64,000 nt of DNA from Epiperipatus broadwayi (taxonomy: Eukaryota > Onychophora > Udeonychophora > Euonychophora > Peripatidae). A program made the translations under genes and the position numbers. The stretch spans positions 5,231,334-5,295,333 of the forward strand of contig JAQFVV010012405.1 in the NCBI GenBank assembly GCA_028023455.1. The letters run 5' to 3'. The notes under the pieces were generated by a model. That model was not told where the DNA came from, searched no databases, and saw only the letters and a list, made by a program, of their open reading frames with translations. This document shows, one piece after another, positions 10,812-26,423 of the stretch (position 1 is the stretch's first letter; each line of letters starts with the position of its first letter).

Positions 10812-12268
10812 TTTTAAAGGTAACTTTATTCAAAAACAAGTGGTTACATTGGTTGTTGATTATACATAGTGTTATACATAGGTTTACACAGTTATTACAT
10901 TACAGTCTGTATATTTTATTAGAGTCTCTTTGCACTTAAAAATTGACTTTTTAAAACTTAGATAGTGGCTTTCACAATGTTTTTGATTTTTTTACACTTT
11001 ATAAAATATTTATTGTCCAAGTTTATATACAATATAAATCAATGATTATGGTTTCAGTAATTTTTTCATGTTCTTGCAACACTGAATTTCATGTTTGCCT
11101 TTGTCCTTTTCTATTATATCCTTTATTATAAAGTGGCCTGAATTTTAAAAAAAGACCACATTCCTGCAAAGATATCAGGTGGTGCAATAATGCTGTCTCT
11201 TTTTTTATTTTTTGAAATTTGTTCCTATAGGTGTTAGGGTGCCTTCTAATGTTGTTGCCCAGTGTAAAAGTGCATCTGGTACACCAGAATGCATATAGGC
11301 TGAAAGTGGCTGGCCTTATGGTGGGTATTTCATTATTTTTGAATGTTTGTAGAATCTCATTTATAGTGGTTCCATTTTTCCTATATCCACCAATCATCAT
11401 TTGTCTTACTTTTTCAAGTCCTGAACAATTATGTATGAAATGGTCCTGTGTTTCCTCATCCCTGTGACACAGCATACACAAGGGATCTATATTTATATAG
11501 AATCTTCTGTATCTAATAAAATGACTTGTAGGTAGTGCTTTCAAACTGATTTTAATTATGAAATCATAAAATTTTGGTTCCAGTTACCATTTCCTAAATT
11601 TTTTAAGTAATTGGCTGTTATCAATTCCCAATACAGATATTTGGTTATTCTCAGATTGTTTTTGTGTTAGGAAATCATGTATTTGCCAATATATATATTT
11701 TATTGGACTTTTCAGTGTTACTTTGTTTTTGATGCTCTCAATGCTTTCAAACAACATAAAGATATAATTGTTTGTAGGCGGTGGACGATCTGTGGGTGTG
11801 ATCTCCAATATTGGTTCAATATCTGGAAATGTTTTGACTATGGATATTAGCAGATTTATTGTTTTTTGTGTCTGAAACACTAATATTGAGTGAAGTCCCA
11901 GACCATTCCATTTTGTTGGTTGGTTAAGTTGCTTTATTGAAATGGCAACTACTTTCCTGTTCCATAGTAGTTTGCTACAAAATGAATTAATTGAGGCTAT
12001 AAATGGTTTTGTGAAATTGATTATTGGTAAATAGTAACTTATTTTTGACATCATGAGTTGATTGAATAATGATATTTTTGCGTATATTGATAGATATGAT
12101 CTGGATAATGATTCTGTGATTCTTTCTGCATCCACTTTGAGTTTGTTTTGTATTGTTGTCCTCATTTGATTCATTCCCAGATAAAATGGAAAACCTAGAA
12201 AACTGCTGGGCTTTCCTTGATAAATTTGTTTACTTTCCCTGTAAAAATTGTCCAATAGCGCCACCTGG
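10812..12268 (-). pseudogene. Tx1-like LINE, 5'-truncated ORF2 (copy A)
   Basis: One minus-strand frame from about 12268 downward encodes the ORF2 segment after the catalytic reverse-transcriptase motifs: QGKPSSFLGFPFYLG, then ITPTDRPPPTNNY, WQIHDFLTQ, and the C-terminal knuckle CMLCHRDEETQDHFIHNC (C-X2-C-X8-H-X4-C). An in-frame TAA at 11584-11586 falls in RKW-LEPK, where the intact copy has Glu. A frameshift in an A-run near 11195 separates the last residues (PPDIF, MWSFFKIQATL), which end near 11123. The 3' UTR ends GAATAAAGTTACCTTTAAAACA. It is 5'-truncated near 12268, downstream of YMDD, so it cannot encode active reverse transcriptase. Closest relative here is copy D. Confidence 0.85.
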
Positions 12269-12683
12269 ATACAAACCTAGTAGCAGGTAAGCAAAGAACC
12301 TCTTAGTTTTTTGTTAATAAAAGGCAATTTATTTGCTAATAACTAATAAAAATGTCCAATAAAACAATTTAAAACACTCAAATATTTATTTTGATTGAAA
12401 AAGAGTAAAAAAGAACAGAGAAAACCAGAGAGTTTTTTTTATCGAAAATCCGTACCTAATGCTAATAGACAAACGCATAGTTAAAAGCTAACGGATCTAA
12501 TAACTAATGCCAAAATCTCAGGCAAATTTAATTTTTTAATAAGAGTAGATAAAAAAATCAAATCTACAAAACTCAATAATTTTGCGGATAACTGAATTGT
12601 ATTGGTTATATATATTAGTGTTTGTTTAAAAAAAAAAAAAAGAAATTTAAACATACCTTTGAAAAATAATTGAAAAACTTAAA
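12269..12683 (+). other. Possible 5' leader of LINE copy B
   Basis: This stretch lies between the truncated 5' end of copy A and an ORF1-like start codon at 12684. It could be the 5' UTR of copy B, but it shows no clear match to the leader at 35971-36183, so this rests on position only. A splice-donor-like CAGGTAAGC lies at 12287. Confidence 0.3.
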
Positions 12684-12857
12684 ATGGTGACCGCTCAACC
12701 TATTAACCTGGTGGGTGGTCCATCGCAGGGCACGAGAAAGTCATATGCTGCTATAGCTAAAATAGCCCAAGATTACGTAAGCCCGGCAAAAGGTCCTAGG
12801 TTCAGGAAAACAACAGCAGATGATTTGGAAAACATGAATCTTATGGATCAAAATAAA
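12684..12857 (+). pseudogene. ORF1 N-terminus of a Tx1-like LINE (copy B)
   Basis: From ATG at 12684 the frame reads KSYAAIAKIAQDYVSP and then PRFRKTTADDLENMN. The intact ORF1 at 36184 has, in the same order, TYANATKSN and SRFRKVNQTDINDIY near residues 31-70. After about 58 codons the frame runs into an (ATT)12 array and then into an oppositely oriented LINE 3' end. ORF1 proteins of this group bind RNA in the retrotransposition particle; this piece is a broken remnant without the zinc knuckle. Confidence 0.6.

Positions 12858-12892
<35 letters not shown>
12858..12892. repeat. (ATT)12 microsatellite
   Basis: A short pure array joining the ORF1 fragment to the minus-strand LINE 3' end. In the sense of that LINE it is (TAA)n, obeying the orientation rule. 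Confidence 0.9.
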
Positions 12893-13036
12893 GTTTCAAA
12901 AGGTACTTTATTACTTTTTTTGGTTTACATAGTTTCTAATTACATTGTATTTACAATTTGATTCAGTAAAATTTACAGTTTTGGTTTACTTTTCTTTAAA
13001 CATAAGTTTTTTCTCTTGTGGCTAACTTGTTCCTTG
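12893..13036 (-). mobile_element. Tx1-like LINE 3' end only (copy C)
   Basis: The plus strand begins ATGTTTCAAAAGGTACTTTATTAC, the reverse complement of the family 3' box (AATAAAG..CTTTTGAAACA). About 140 bp of 3' UTR-like sequence follows without coding content, so the copy is strongly 5'-truncated. Confidence 0.7.
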
Positions 13037-13045
13037 TTCTTATTA

Positions 13046-13112
13046 TTATTATCGTTGTTGTTATTATTTACAAAATTAGATTTTTGTAATAAGTTAAAAA
13101 TCAAATACTTTA
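13046..13112. repeat. Second copy of the 10076-10142 repeat
   Basis: It contains GTTGTTATTATTTACAAAAT, GATTTTTGTAATAAG and ATACTTTA in the same order as the first copy. A short TTATTATTATTATC tract precedes it. Confidence 0.6.
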
Positions 13113-14176
13113 AAATAAAAGCACGTTGTTTTAAGTTTATTGTAATAAAAACACTTTAATTCAAAGTTAAAACTCTATATTTTATATTTTTTAATAATTA
13201 TTTTTGTAATTTCTTTACACTTTATTTTCAAATCAAAAACTAACTTTATAATTCCATTTCTTTTTTCTTTTTTTTAAAAAAAAAAAAGATCTTTTTTTTA
13301 AAATAGTTTTTATTATTACTTTTGTATTAAAATTTATTTTTATCAAGAAAAAAAACAATTTTTTTATATATACAGTATATTATTTTGAGCCCCCCTCCCT
13401 TATGCATGCAACATAAAAATTTAATGTAATAATTATTTACAAAGACATCTCATAATAAAAAAATATCTAAATTAATGCATATGTATAAATCCATTTGAAT
13501 ATAAAAACATTTACGATAATGAAATGTGACATACACAAATGTTAAGTGTTTGAAAAATATATGTATATGTATATATAACTAATTAAGAAAGTTGATTAAT
13601 AAAAATTGAAAGCTAAAAAAAATAAATTGAAATTTTAAAAAAATATAAAGTCAAACTGTGCTTTATTTGTCAGATTTCTTAACTTACTGTTTACTTTATT
13701 ATATATGTTACATACCTTGTATAAAACTAAGATAATGTATATAACACTGTGTAGATATTTTAAAACTAAAAAATCATTTTCATATCTTTCTTAAATATTC
13801 TGTTAATTTACGGAATCTGTTTTAAGAAATGTATGAAATAAGCAAATTGGATCAAAAATGGTAGCACAACACTAATGGCTTTCTTTTTTTTTTTTTGTTG
13901 TCAAATGTTTTTTTTTTCTTTTTGTAATTCAGTATGATTAAGACTTGCATTAGGAGTGTTTGCCTTCTTCTTTTGCCAATTTGTTTGAATGTCATCAAGA
14001 TTACCCCATAACTCAATTTTTTTTATTTGCTAGTCTTTCATGATAATAAATTTTTTATTATATCTCCTAGTATATTATTCTTAATTAGTCTGGGTTTCAG
14101 GATATTTTAATTCATTAATAAAGTATCATTTAGGAATTTTTTTCTATTATCAAAATATTGAAATTTATTAATCTTT
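13113..14176. other. Unassigned AT-rich sequence
   Basis: Runs of A and T, no readable motif on either strand. Confidence 0.45.
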
Positions 14177-14786
14177 ATAATTATTCTTCACGTATAAATC
14201 ATGATCGACAGAGTAGCCAAAATTCAAAAAATATTAATCACAATGAACAATTTGCCAAGCGCTTTCAGTACAGTATACCAGAATCATGACGACATATTGC
14301 AACTGAACAGTTAACATTCCAGTGCATGCTCAGTGAGATACTAATGTTACTCTGACTGATAACGTTTTTAGACTTCGTAATAAACCAAGCCTCTTTCAAC
14401 TTCCTCTTTTTATCATTTGATTCATTGCACACAGTAGTAATATTTTGAGGATAAAATGCCTGTCCACAGCTATTTTTGTGACTTGAAAAAACAGAATTAA
14501 CCTGAAAATCACTTTTAGACTTTTTATACTGATAAACATGCTGTTATAACCACATTAAAACATTTGCTTTTGTTTCCCTGTAATAAATAGCATTACTACC
14601 AACCCATTTCTTTGCAGGAAATGGAATAAACCACTTCATATCTATTCATTTATTCCACACTATTCTTTGAATTATTTATTAGTCTATTTAAACACAAAGG
14701 TGAATGGAAACTTATATTATAAACTTTACCAGTTATATTTTCCAATTTCTTACTTATAGACGGCACATTTATTATGGGGAAAAGAA
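14177..14786 (-). pseudogene. Penelope-like element, GIY-YIG domain (minus copy)
   Basis: Minus-strand reading gives a GIY-YIG nuclease region: near 14640-14570 a start like VYSISCKE followed by AIYYRET (degenerate YIG), then QHVYQYKKSKSDF, an SSHKNSCGQAF block and KKRKLKEAWF near 14390. This is the C-terminal endonuclease order of Penelope-like retroelements. Stops and shifts break it. Downstream the 3' UTR contains CTGAAAGCGCTTGGC at 14255-14269. Its 3' part is duplicated in reverse at 14787-15182. Confidence 0.7.
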
Positions 14787-15182
14787 GGCAAATGTTTTGA
14801 CACGATTACAACAACATGTTTATCAGTATAAAAAGTATAAAAGTGATTTATAGATTAATTCTATTTTTTTTTTTGAGTCATGAAAATAATTGTGGACATG
14901 AGTTTTATCCTCAAATTATTACTATTGTGTGAAATGAATCAAATGATAGAAAGAGGAAGTTGAAAGAGGCTTGGTTTATTGTGAAGTTTAAAAACATCAT
15001 CAATCATCGTAACACTAGTGTTCCATTGAGCATGCACTGGAATATTAACCATTCAGTTCCAACATGTCACCATGATTCTGGTATACTGTACCGAAAGCAC
15101 TTGGCAAATTTTTCATTGCGATTAATATTTTTTGAATTTTGGCTGCTCTGTTTATCATGATTTATATGTGAAGAATAATTTT
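14787..15182 (+). pseudogene. Penelope-like element, GIY-YIG C-terminus (plus copy)
   Basis: This is an inverted copy of 14177-14568. It reads QHVYQYKKYKSD, NESNDRKRKLKEAWFIVKF and INHRNTSVPLSMHWN (codons from 14960), a pattern known after the nuclease core of Penelope-like elements. The upstream half of the domain and the reverse transcriptase are absent. Downstream is TACCGAAAGCACTTGGC at 15089-15105. Arms differ by scattered substitutions, so the duplication is not recent. Confidence 0.7.
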
Positions 15183-15468
15183 CATTACCTGACAGAATTT
15201 TTTATATTATTTAGTCTTTATAATTATTATTTATTAATTTACAACATTTAAATCTCTTTATAGATCTACCATATATGTAGATTATATATATCCTTTGCAA
15301 AAACATGCTTCTAAATGTTCACACATTTAAATATTTGACAAGTAGTATGTTTTAACAAATGATTTATATGTGCATATATATGTAAATTACATTAATAAAT
15401 GAGGACCCCCTTTTGATTAATGGTATTTTGGACAGTTTTGCTATTGTTTTCATTCCGTCTGCAGAATA
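15183..15468. other. Unassigned AT-rich sequence
   Basis: Nothing recognised. Confidence 0.4.
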
Positions 15469-15596
15469 GCATTGCTGCACATCAATACACATTGGCTACA
15501 GATTTAACTTTATATATATATATACAGATTTAACTTTATATATATATATATATATAAAGTTAAATCTGTAGCCAATGCGTATTGATGTGCAGCAAT
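15469..15596. repeat. Long palindrome with (TA)n centre
   Basis: The arms CATTGCTGCACATCAATACA / TGTATTGATGTGCAGCAATG (with one or two differences), followed inward by TTGGCTACAGATTTAACTTT, pair across an AT-repeat centre that also repeats ACAGATTTAACTTTA. Arm length is about 45 bp. It could extrude as a cruciform; it may be a MITE. Confidence 0.75.
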
Positions 15597-16104
15597 GTTG
15601 AAATGTTGGAAATTAATAAATAATTTAAAAAGTCAATACGTTTCAGTAATTTGATAACAAAAATTAAAAAAATCATATACAACAATAATACAGTAATATG
15701 TTAATGCCAATAGAAAAAATATGGGTTGCAGAAAGTTTAAGAGAAATAGGGAATATGCAAAACAATCTATCAGTATATATAAATGTAACAAATTTTATAA
15801 ATATGTAATAGTTTCTTTATACCTAATGACATTTGATTCCATGCCATTTTACAAACACTCAAATTATTAATAAAAGTGAATAATAAGTATGTGTTCAATG
15901 TATGTATACATATCCAAAATAAAAAAAACACTGCCTATTACTATACTAGTAATGGTAAATAAAATAGAAAATCATGTAATATTACAATCCAATGCATAAG
16001 CTGGTGGTTAAGACCTGTAGAGGTCCCTACCTTCACATTTTTAACTGCACAAGTTTTAGATTTATTGCCTTAGTAAATATTAATACTAGCCAAAACAAAA
16101 CTGT
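15597..16104. other. Unassigned AT-rich sequence
   Basis: Nothing recognised. Confidence 0.4.
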
Positions 16105-16765
16105 ATTAAAATTCTCACATGACCGTGGTTTCAGCTTTTAACAAATAGACATTCTTAAGTAAAATACAATTAGATATAAACAACATATATATACGAAATA
16201 ACATAGTCTTTCCATAATTCATTTTAAAAACCAACCAACTTTTACACCAAAGGATGTCTTCATGAGAATGCTGGTATCAAATTCAGAAGATTTATCATCA
16301 GTGTATTTTTGACTCTTCTTTTTAATTCATTTCTTCATAAAAGATATCCTCTGCACTGCCAAATAATATTTTATGACCTGTATGATACTTATTTTAATTC
16401 TATTCTTATGAACTTCAACTTTTTCATTAACACTTAATTTACTTTGACCTATATAGATTTTATGACAATTGAAAGATATTTTATAAACTACTCCAGAAAT
16501 AGACTTGCTATCAATTTACCATTGAAGCATTTAATAATGAATTTCAATTGATGCCTTTCTTCCAGCCAATTTCTTACAATTCAATGAAAAGCTATTATTT
16601 TAAATCAATTTACAATTTGATGAATTATGTAGTTAAGAAATAAACTTTTTCCACTAGCAATTAAATCTTTATTATTAACTGATTTATATATATATTGTGA
16701 TGTACACATGTTGCAATCTATAGTTTTCTTGTTGCATGTAAATAACTAAATAAAGAAAACAATTA
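16105..16765 (-). pseudogene. Penelope-like element, GIY-YIG region
   Basis: The minus strand reads SISGVVYKISFNCHKIYIGQ followed by SKLSVNEKV near 16400-16500, a clear GIY-YIG core (GVVY and YIG). Upstream nucleotides (16520-16760) match the linker at 27890-28050 of the plus-strand PLE, and downstream CATGAAGACATCCTTTGGTG (16250-16270) matches 28285-28305. It is therefore the same family as the 26.4-28.35 kb pair. Reverse transcriptase is missing and frameshifts follow the core. Near 16110-16160 the minus strand has GCTGAAACCACGGTC. Confidence 0.7.
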
Positions 16766-17656
16766 AGAGTCATATGTTTAATAAAATATATTTTGTTTTG
16801 AATGAATCTGGAATAAGCGAACCATTTATTTATTAAATTCAAAATGAAATATTTTGTTTAGATTATTATTGAGTGACAACAATGCCTTATTAGGATTAGA
16901 AGAAAGAGAATCACATGTTCACAAGCTGGTATTTTAAAAAAGGAAAAGACTGTTTTGGGTTATTGTAGCTACAGAAATCATTTCAGCAAGTAGAACACAC
17001 CTTTTTTTGCTTAAAAATTTATGCTTATTTATAGTAACAGAAAAATGCACTGTGAATAGAAATACATTTGGAAAGGGGAACAAAATTTTCCTCTTTATTT
17101 GGATATCTTTATGATTAAAATGAATAGGATATCAAAAAACATTATGCTGACCACTATGGAATTAAGATCAGTGAATTGTAATATCAACAGGGAGAATAAA
17201 TGGATATCATCTAATGATTCAAATTTCTTATGGATCTCTATGTTTGTGTTTTGCTAGCAAAAGATTCCAAAGTAAACATCACCAAATAATGGAATCTCAG
17301 TTGAAGTCATATATATGCTATTATGTAATAACAGATGCTAATTAAAATTATCTTTTAAATTATCTCCATTAGATAAGTTTCACTTTAAAAAAAAAGATTG
17401 AAAGCGTAATGATAACATTCATGATAAAATATTTATTAAAGGCTTTTTTATTAATAATTTTAGCTAATGTAATCTTAATTACCACTTGATATAATTTAAA
17501 CAATATGGGAGATATAATTGCTTGCTATATAAAAGTGTGTGTGTGGGTGGGGGTAAATTATAAAAAATATATTATAGAACATTAGATTGCAGTTGGTAAA
17601 TTTGAGTTATGATCTTTATTTTTGTCACCTCACTGTCTTAATACTTAATTCAATAA
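16766..17656. other. Unassigned AT-rich sequence
   Basis: No motif recognised. A short TGTGTGTGTGGGTGGGGG tract lies near 17537. Confidence 0.4.
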
Positions 17657-20558
<2,902 letters not shown>

Positions 20559-21143
20559 ATATAGAGATCTTAAATATCTTTATAAACTTGTTAATAGAAT
20601 AGTTTTTTTATCTAACACAATTTCTACTGTTATAATTAGATCTCATGTGCAAGATACTCGGTCTGCTTCTGTTTGTTACATTAAAACTTGTCATTCCAAT
20701 GTTCTTAGATTTTCTCCTTTATTTAGGCTACCATCTTTATATAATCAGATTTGTAGTAATATTAATTACTTCAATTTAGATTATAATCAATTTTGTAATG
20801 TTATTAAATTTAAATGTCAGATTTGATTGGTTTAACTTGATTTTGTTTATATATATATATTTGTTAAATTGTTTTTTATTATTATTATTATTTTGTTACG
20901 TGCTTTATATTTATCCCTTTTATTTATTTGTTATTATTAATGTTTTAATAATAATTGTTTATATGCTGATATTTAATTTTACTTTAGATTTTTAAATATG
21001 TTAATTATCTTTTATTGAAATATGGCACATAATTATATTAATAATTTGTCATTTAAACTCATTTATGTATTTATATATTTGTTATGGTGCAATACTGTAA
21101 TTGGCTTTATGCTGTAGTTTTGTACGGTAAATAAATGAATTGA
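20559..21143 (+). mobile_element. Jockey-superfamily LINE 3' end (copy F1)
   Basis: Nucleotides match 23879-24472 with few differences: the end of the coding region (CATGTGCAAGATACTCGG and on) and the whole 3' UTR up to GGTAAATAAATGAATTGAATT. The copy is 5'-truncated at ATATAGAGAT. It has two GAATT units before the TTA array, against four in F2. The near identity implies a recent insertion. Confidence 0.9.
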
Positions 21144-21284
<141 letters not shown>

Positions 21285-24200
21285 TAAGAGAATTTATTTT
21301 GTTTTACTATCTATTTTATTTGTATTTATTTATTTTTTTCTTTATCTCTTTCTTTTTCTCTTTTTGGTTTTATTTGTGTTGTTTCCATTATCTTTGTGGG
21401 TAACATGGTAGGCCTTTCTTGTTTCTACATGAATGTCAGAGGTATGAGGACTAAATGTGTTCAAATTAAACAATTTTTTGAAACAGAACATTTTGATCTT
21501 ATTTTATTTACAGAAACTTGGTTAAATCAACAATTTCCTGATTGTTCTTTTCTTGATGATAGATTCAGTGTTTTGCGAACTGACAGATCTATGGATAATA
21601 TTTCTTGAGGTGGTGGTACTCTGATTGCTCTTCATAAAGATGTTTTTTATAAAGAACTTTATTTTTCTTCTTCTTTTTGTGAATCTACATGGTGTGAAAT
21701 TACTTTAAATCACAATTTTAAATTTATTTTAGGTAATGTTTACCTCAAACCCACTTTGTCGTTGTTGGAGTTTGATTATTTTTTGACATCTCTTGAAGAT
21801 TTTTTGATTGGCTATGATAATGTTATTATTACTGGGGATTTAAATGTTCCAGATTTATATCAGGGTAGAATTGCTACACACTTTTCTTTTTTGTCTTCTA
21901 AAGCTTCTAGAATGTTACAGTTCTGTAAATTTTTAGGACTTAAGCAATATAACCCATTTGTTAATTCCTCTCATCGTACTTTGGATTATATTTTATGTAA
22001 TTCAATAGTACTTGGTAATTTTCAAGTTGTCTCTGTTAATTTTCCTATTGATGCTCATCATCCACCTTTTGAGTTTTATATTAATGTTTGTCACTCAAAG
22101 ATTAATTTTTCTAATATTTCAAGAAAGGATTATGGGAAGGGTAATTATGTTGATTTTTGTAGTAACTTTTCTAGGGTTAATTGGAATTTTTTGTATTCTT
22201 TTAATGATGTAAATCATTGCTTGGATGGGTTTTTAAAGATTCTTAATAGTTTTATTGATTTGTATATTCCCAATAAGTGGCCTTTTTATAAGGGTTTTCC
22301 TCCTTGGTTTTCATGCGATCTTGTTAAAATTATTAAAAGGAAGTCTTATCATCGTAGACTTTATTTTAAAACACAGAATATCTTTTTTTATAATAATTTT
22401 ATTAATTTCAGAAGATTGGTGAAGCATGTTTATAAAAGAGATTTGCAGAATTATATTAGAAAAATTGAGGTTAATATTTCTTCTAATCCTAAAGAATTTT
22501 GGGATTTCATTAATAAGTCTGGTTTGGGTAAGAAAAGGGTTCAAGCTACTCATGGTTTCACTTTAAGTGCAAATGACTTTTCAAAACATTTTGCTGATGT
22601 ATATTCATCACATGATACAATATCTTCAAATATTGCATCATTTTGTAATTCTTCAACTGTTCATTGTATGATTGACCATATTTCTAAGGATGATGTTGTT
22701 ATGGCTATTAAGTGACTTAAAATTCATTCCAGTTTGGGAAATGATAATATTTCTTCATTTATTTATAAAGGACTAGCTGAATTTATTGCAGTACCTCTTG
22801 CATTTATTTTTAATTTATCACTGAACTCTTGTGTTTTTCCTAATGTGCTTAAGTGTGCCAAAATGGTCCCAATTTTTAAGAATGGATCACGTGATTGTGT
22901 TAATAACTATAGACCTATTTCTGTTTTACATACTATTGCTAGAATTTTTGAGAGATGTGTTTATAATAAAATTATTTTAGATGTTGGTAAACTCATTTCC
23001 TCTTCACAGCATGGTTTTATACCTAATAGATCTGTAGAAACTAATTTGTTAACAATTTATGATCATATAGCTCATGCAATTGAGGACCAGCAGAGACTTG
23101 ATGTTGTTTATTTTGATTTATCAAAAGCTTTTGATAAAGTAGACCACAGTATTCTTCTTTGCAAATTATATCAAATGGGTTTTTCTATTAAGCTTATTTA
23201 TTTGTTTCAATCCTTTCTTCATTGTCGTACTGCATATATTAAATTTAATAATACTATTTCATCTAATTTTAAATGTAATTTGGGGGTTCCTCAGGGTAGT
23301 ATTTTAGCACCTATGCTTTTTAACATTTATATGAATGACCTTAAGGATTGCTTAAAATCATCTTATCTTTTGTGCTATGCAGATGACTGTAAAATCTTTA
23401 GAAGAATCACATCTGTGTTTGATTGCACTCTTCTTCAAAATGATATAGATAATTTTAGTGCTTGGTGTGATCTAAATAATATGACTGTTAATTTCAGTAA
23501 ATGTTCCTTAGTCTCGTATTCTAAAAAATCTGAAGTTTTGCATTTTTCTTATTTTATTAATTCTCACAAAATTATTTCTGTTGAATCCCAAAAAGATTTG
23601 GGAGTTATATTTTATCTTTTCTTCCTCATTTGGAAATGATTATTGGTATGGCTTTAAAAATTATAGGTACTATTCTAAGGTTTGGTTATCATTTCAGTGG
23701 TGATACAAAATTTAAATTATTTTTATCATTGATTCTTTCCATCATTGAATATTGTTCAGTCATTTGGAATCCTAGCTCTAAACAGGGATGTAATTTATTA
23801 CAATCAGTGTATAATAAGTTTTCTAAATTTGTTTCTTTGGGAAATAAAACTGTTGTTCATCTTTCTTCTAGAAGACAATATAGAGATATTAAATATCTTT
23901 ATAAACTTGTTAATAAAATAGTTCTTTTATCTAATACAATTTCTACTGTTATAATTAGATCTCATGTGCATGATACTCGGTCTGCTTCTGTTTGTTACAT
24001 TAAAACTTGTCATTCCAATGTTCTTAGATTTTCTCCTTTGTTTAGGCTACCATCTTTATATAATCAGATTTGTAGTAATATTAATTACTTCAATTTAGAT
24101 TATAATCAATTTTGTAATGTTATTAAATTTAAATGTCAGATTTTATTGTTTTAACTTGATTTTGTTTATATATATATATATTTGTTAAATTGTTTTTTAT

Positions 24201-24472
24201 ATATTATTATTTTGTTACGTGCTTTATATTTATCCCTTTTATTTATTTGTTATTATTAATGTTTTAATAATAATTGTTTATATGCTGATGTTTAATTTTA
24301 CTTTAGATTTTTAAATGTGTTAATTATCTTTTATTGAAATATGGCACATAATTATATTAATAATTTGTCATTTAAACTCATTTATGTATTTATATATTTG
24401 TTATGGTGCAATACTGTAATTGGCTTTATGCTGTAGTTTTGTACGGTAAATAAATGAATTGAATTGAATTGA
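21285..24472 (+). pseudogene. Nearly full-length Jockey-superfamily LINE (copy F2)
   Basis: One frame from ATG 21396 to 23639 encodes an apurinic-type endonuclease (FYMNVRGMRTK, FTETWLN, GDLNVPD, DYIL, AHHPPFEF) and a reverse transcriptase (NYRPISVLHTIARIFER, YFDLSKAFDKVDH, GVPQGSILAPMLFNIYMNDL, and CYADDCKIF at 23373-23399). TGA stops at 21606-21608 and 22713-22715 and a frameshift near 23605-23640 break it. The rest (LSIIEYCSVIWNP) continues in another frame to TAA 24152-24154. The motifs place it in the CR1/Jockey group; the exact clade is uncertain. No separate ORF1 is visible in the 110-bp leader, so it is either lost or absent from this copy. The 3' end is (GAATT)4 followed by (ATT)n. 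It reads towards TTA, opposite to the Tx1-like family. Confidence 0.85.
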
Positions 24473-25382
<910 letters not shown>

Positions 25383-26415
25383 TTAGAAGGAATTTGAATT
25401 TAGACTTTCAAGCTTCTGATAGCTATCCACTCCATCTTATACAACAGATACACATATTCACATAAATGTGAAAGAGATAAATGATTTCCAATATACATAT
25501 TTTGTGTTGGCTCAGCATTTATCAATTAATCCAGATCATTATCTCCCACACACATATACAATCACTGTTCAGTTTATATTAAGATAACAAATCTTCAAAC
25601 TTTAATGGGCAGGCTTCAATCTTTTCTGCACTCCAACCCTTCAGCTATCCATATCATTAAAAATCTAGTAATAAAACAGTTAAAAGCTCTTGTTAATGTC
25701 AATCTTATTGTCATACCCACTTTGACTTTAAGTCACTCTGATCCCTCATGTATAGCAACTTCATCTGTCCATTTAAATCTATAGAAAAGGGATGGGCAGA
25801 GTACAGACTGAATATGTAATATTTAAATACAAGTATATTGTCTGTACTGCACTTAGTGTAATTAGAAGAAATTTGAACTCAGACTTTCAAGCTCCCTACA
25901 GCTATCCATTCCAGCTTATCCATATAGACAATATACTTGTATTTAAATATTCCGTAATTCAGCTTGTAGTTTGCCCACCCCTCTTCTATGTATTTAAATG
26001 GACATATTAATGTTTTATATGTGAGGTATCAGAGTGACTTAAAGTCAACATGGATATGTCATAAGAAATGGCATCAACAAGGTGTTAGAGTGTATTATCA
26101 TCAGATTTTCACTGATATGGATGGCTGAAAAGAGAAGATTGAAACCTGTCTATTAAAGTTTGACGATTTGCTATCTTAATATAAACTAAGTACTGATTAT
26201 ATACGTGTGTGGAGGATGATGATCTTGACCAACTCATAAGGGCTGATTTAGCACAAATTATTATATTATAGATCATTTATTTTTTTCAATGTGGTCAAAT
26301 GCATCAGTTGTATAAGATGGAGTGGATAGCTATAGGAAGTTTGAAAGTCTGAGTTCAAACCTCTTCTTATTACATTAGGTTCAGTATAGACAATATATTT
26401 GTATTTAAATATTAT
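25383..26415. repeat. SINE-2 inverted pair with central palindrome
   Basis: A plus-oriented unit (25383-25800: GACTTTCAAGCT tip, AGCTATCCACTCC, ATCATTAAAAATCT, GTCACTCTGATCCCTCATG, GGGATGGGCAGA) is followed by a palindrome (25809-25843 against 25924-25962, TATTTAAATACAAGTATATTGTCT). This palindrome encloses an extra tip, and a minus-oriented unit (25975-26415) ends in the tip and TACATTAGGTTCAG. Each unit is about 420 bp. The whole behaves as a 1-kb foldback. Confidence 0.7.
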
Positions 26416-26423
26416 ATATATTA

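Noticed and set aside
12269-12300. Possible host exon ending at CAGGTAAGC
   Set aside because: A single donor-like site with no coding frame or acceptor; chance is likely.
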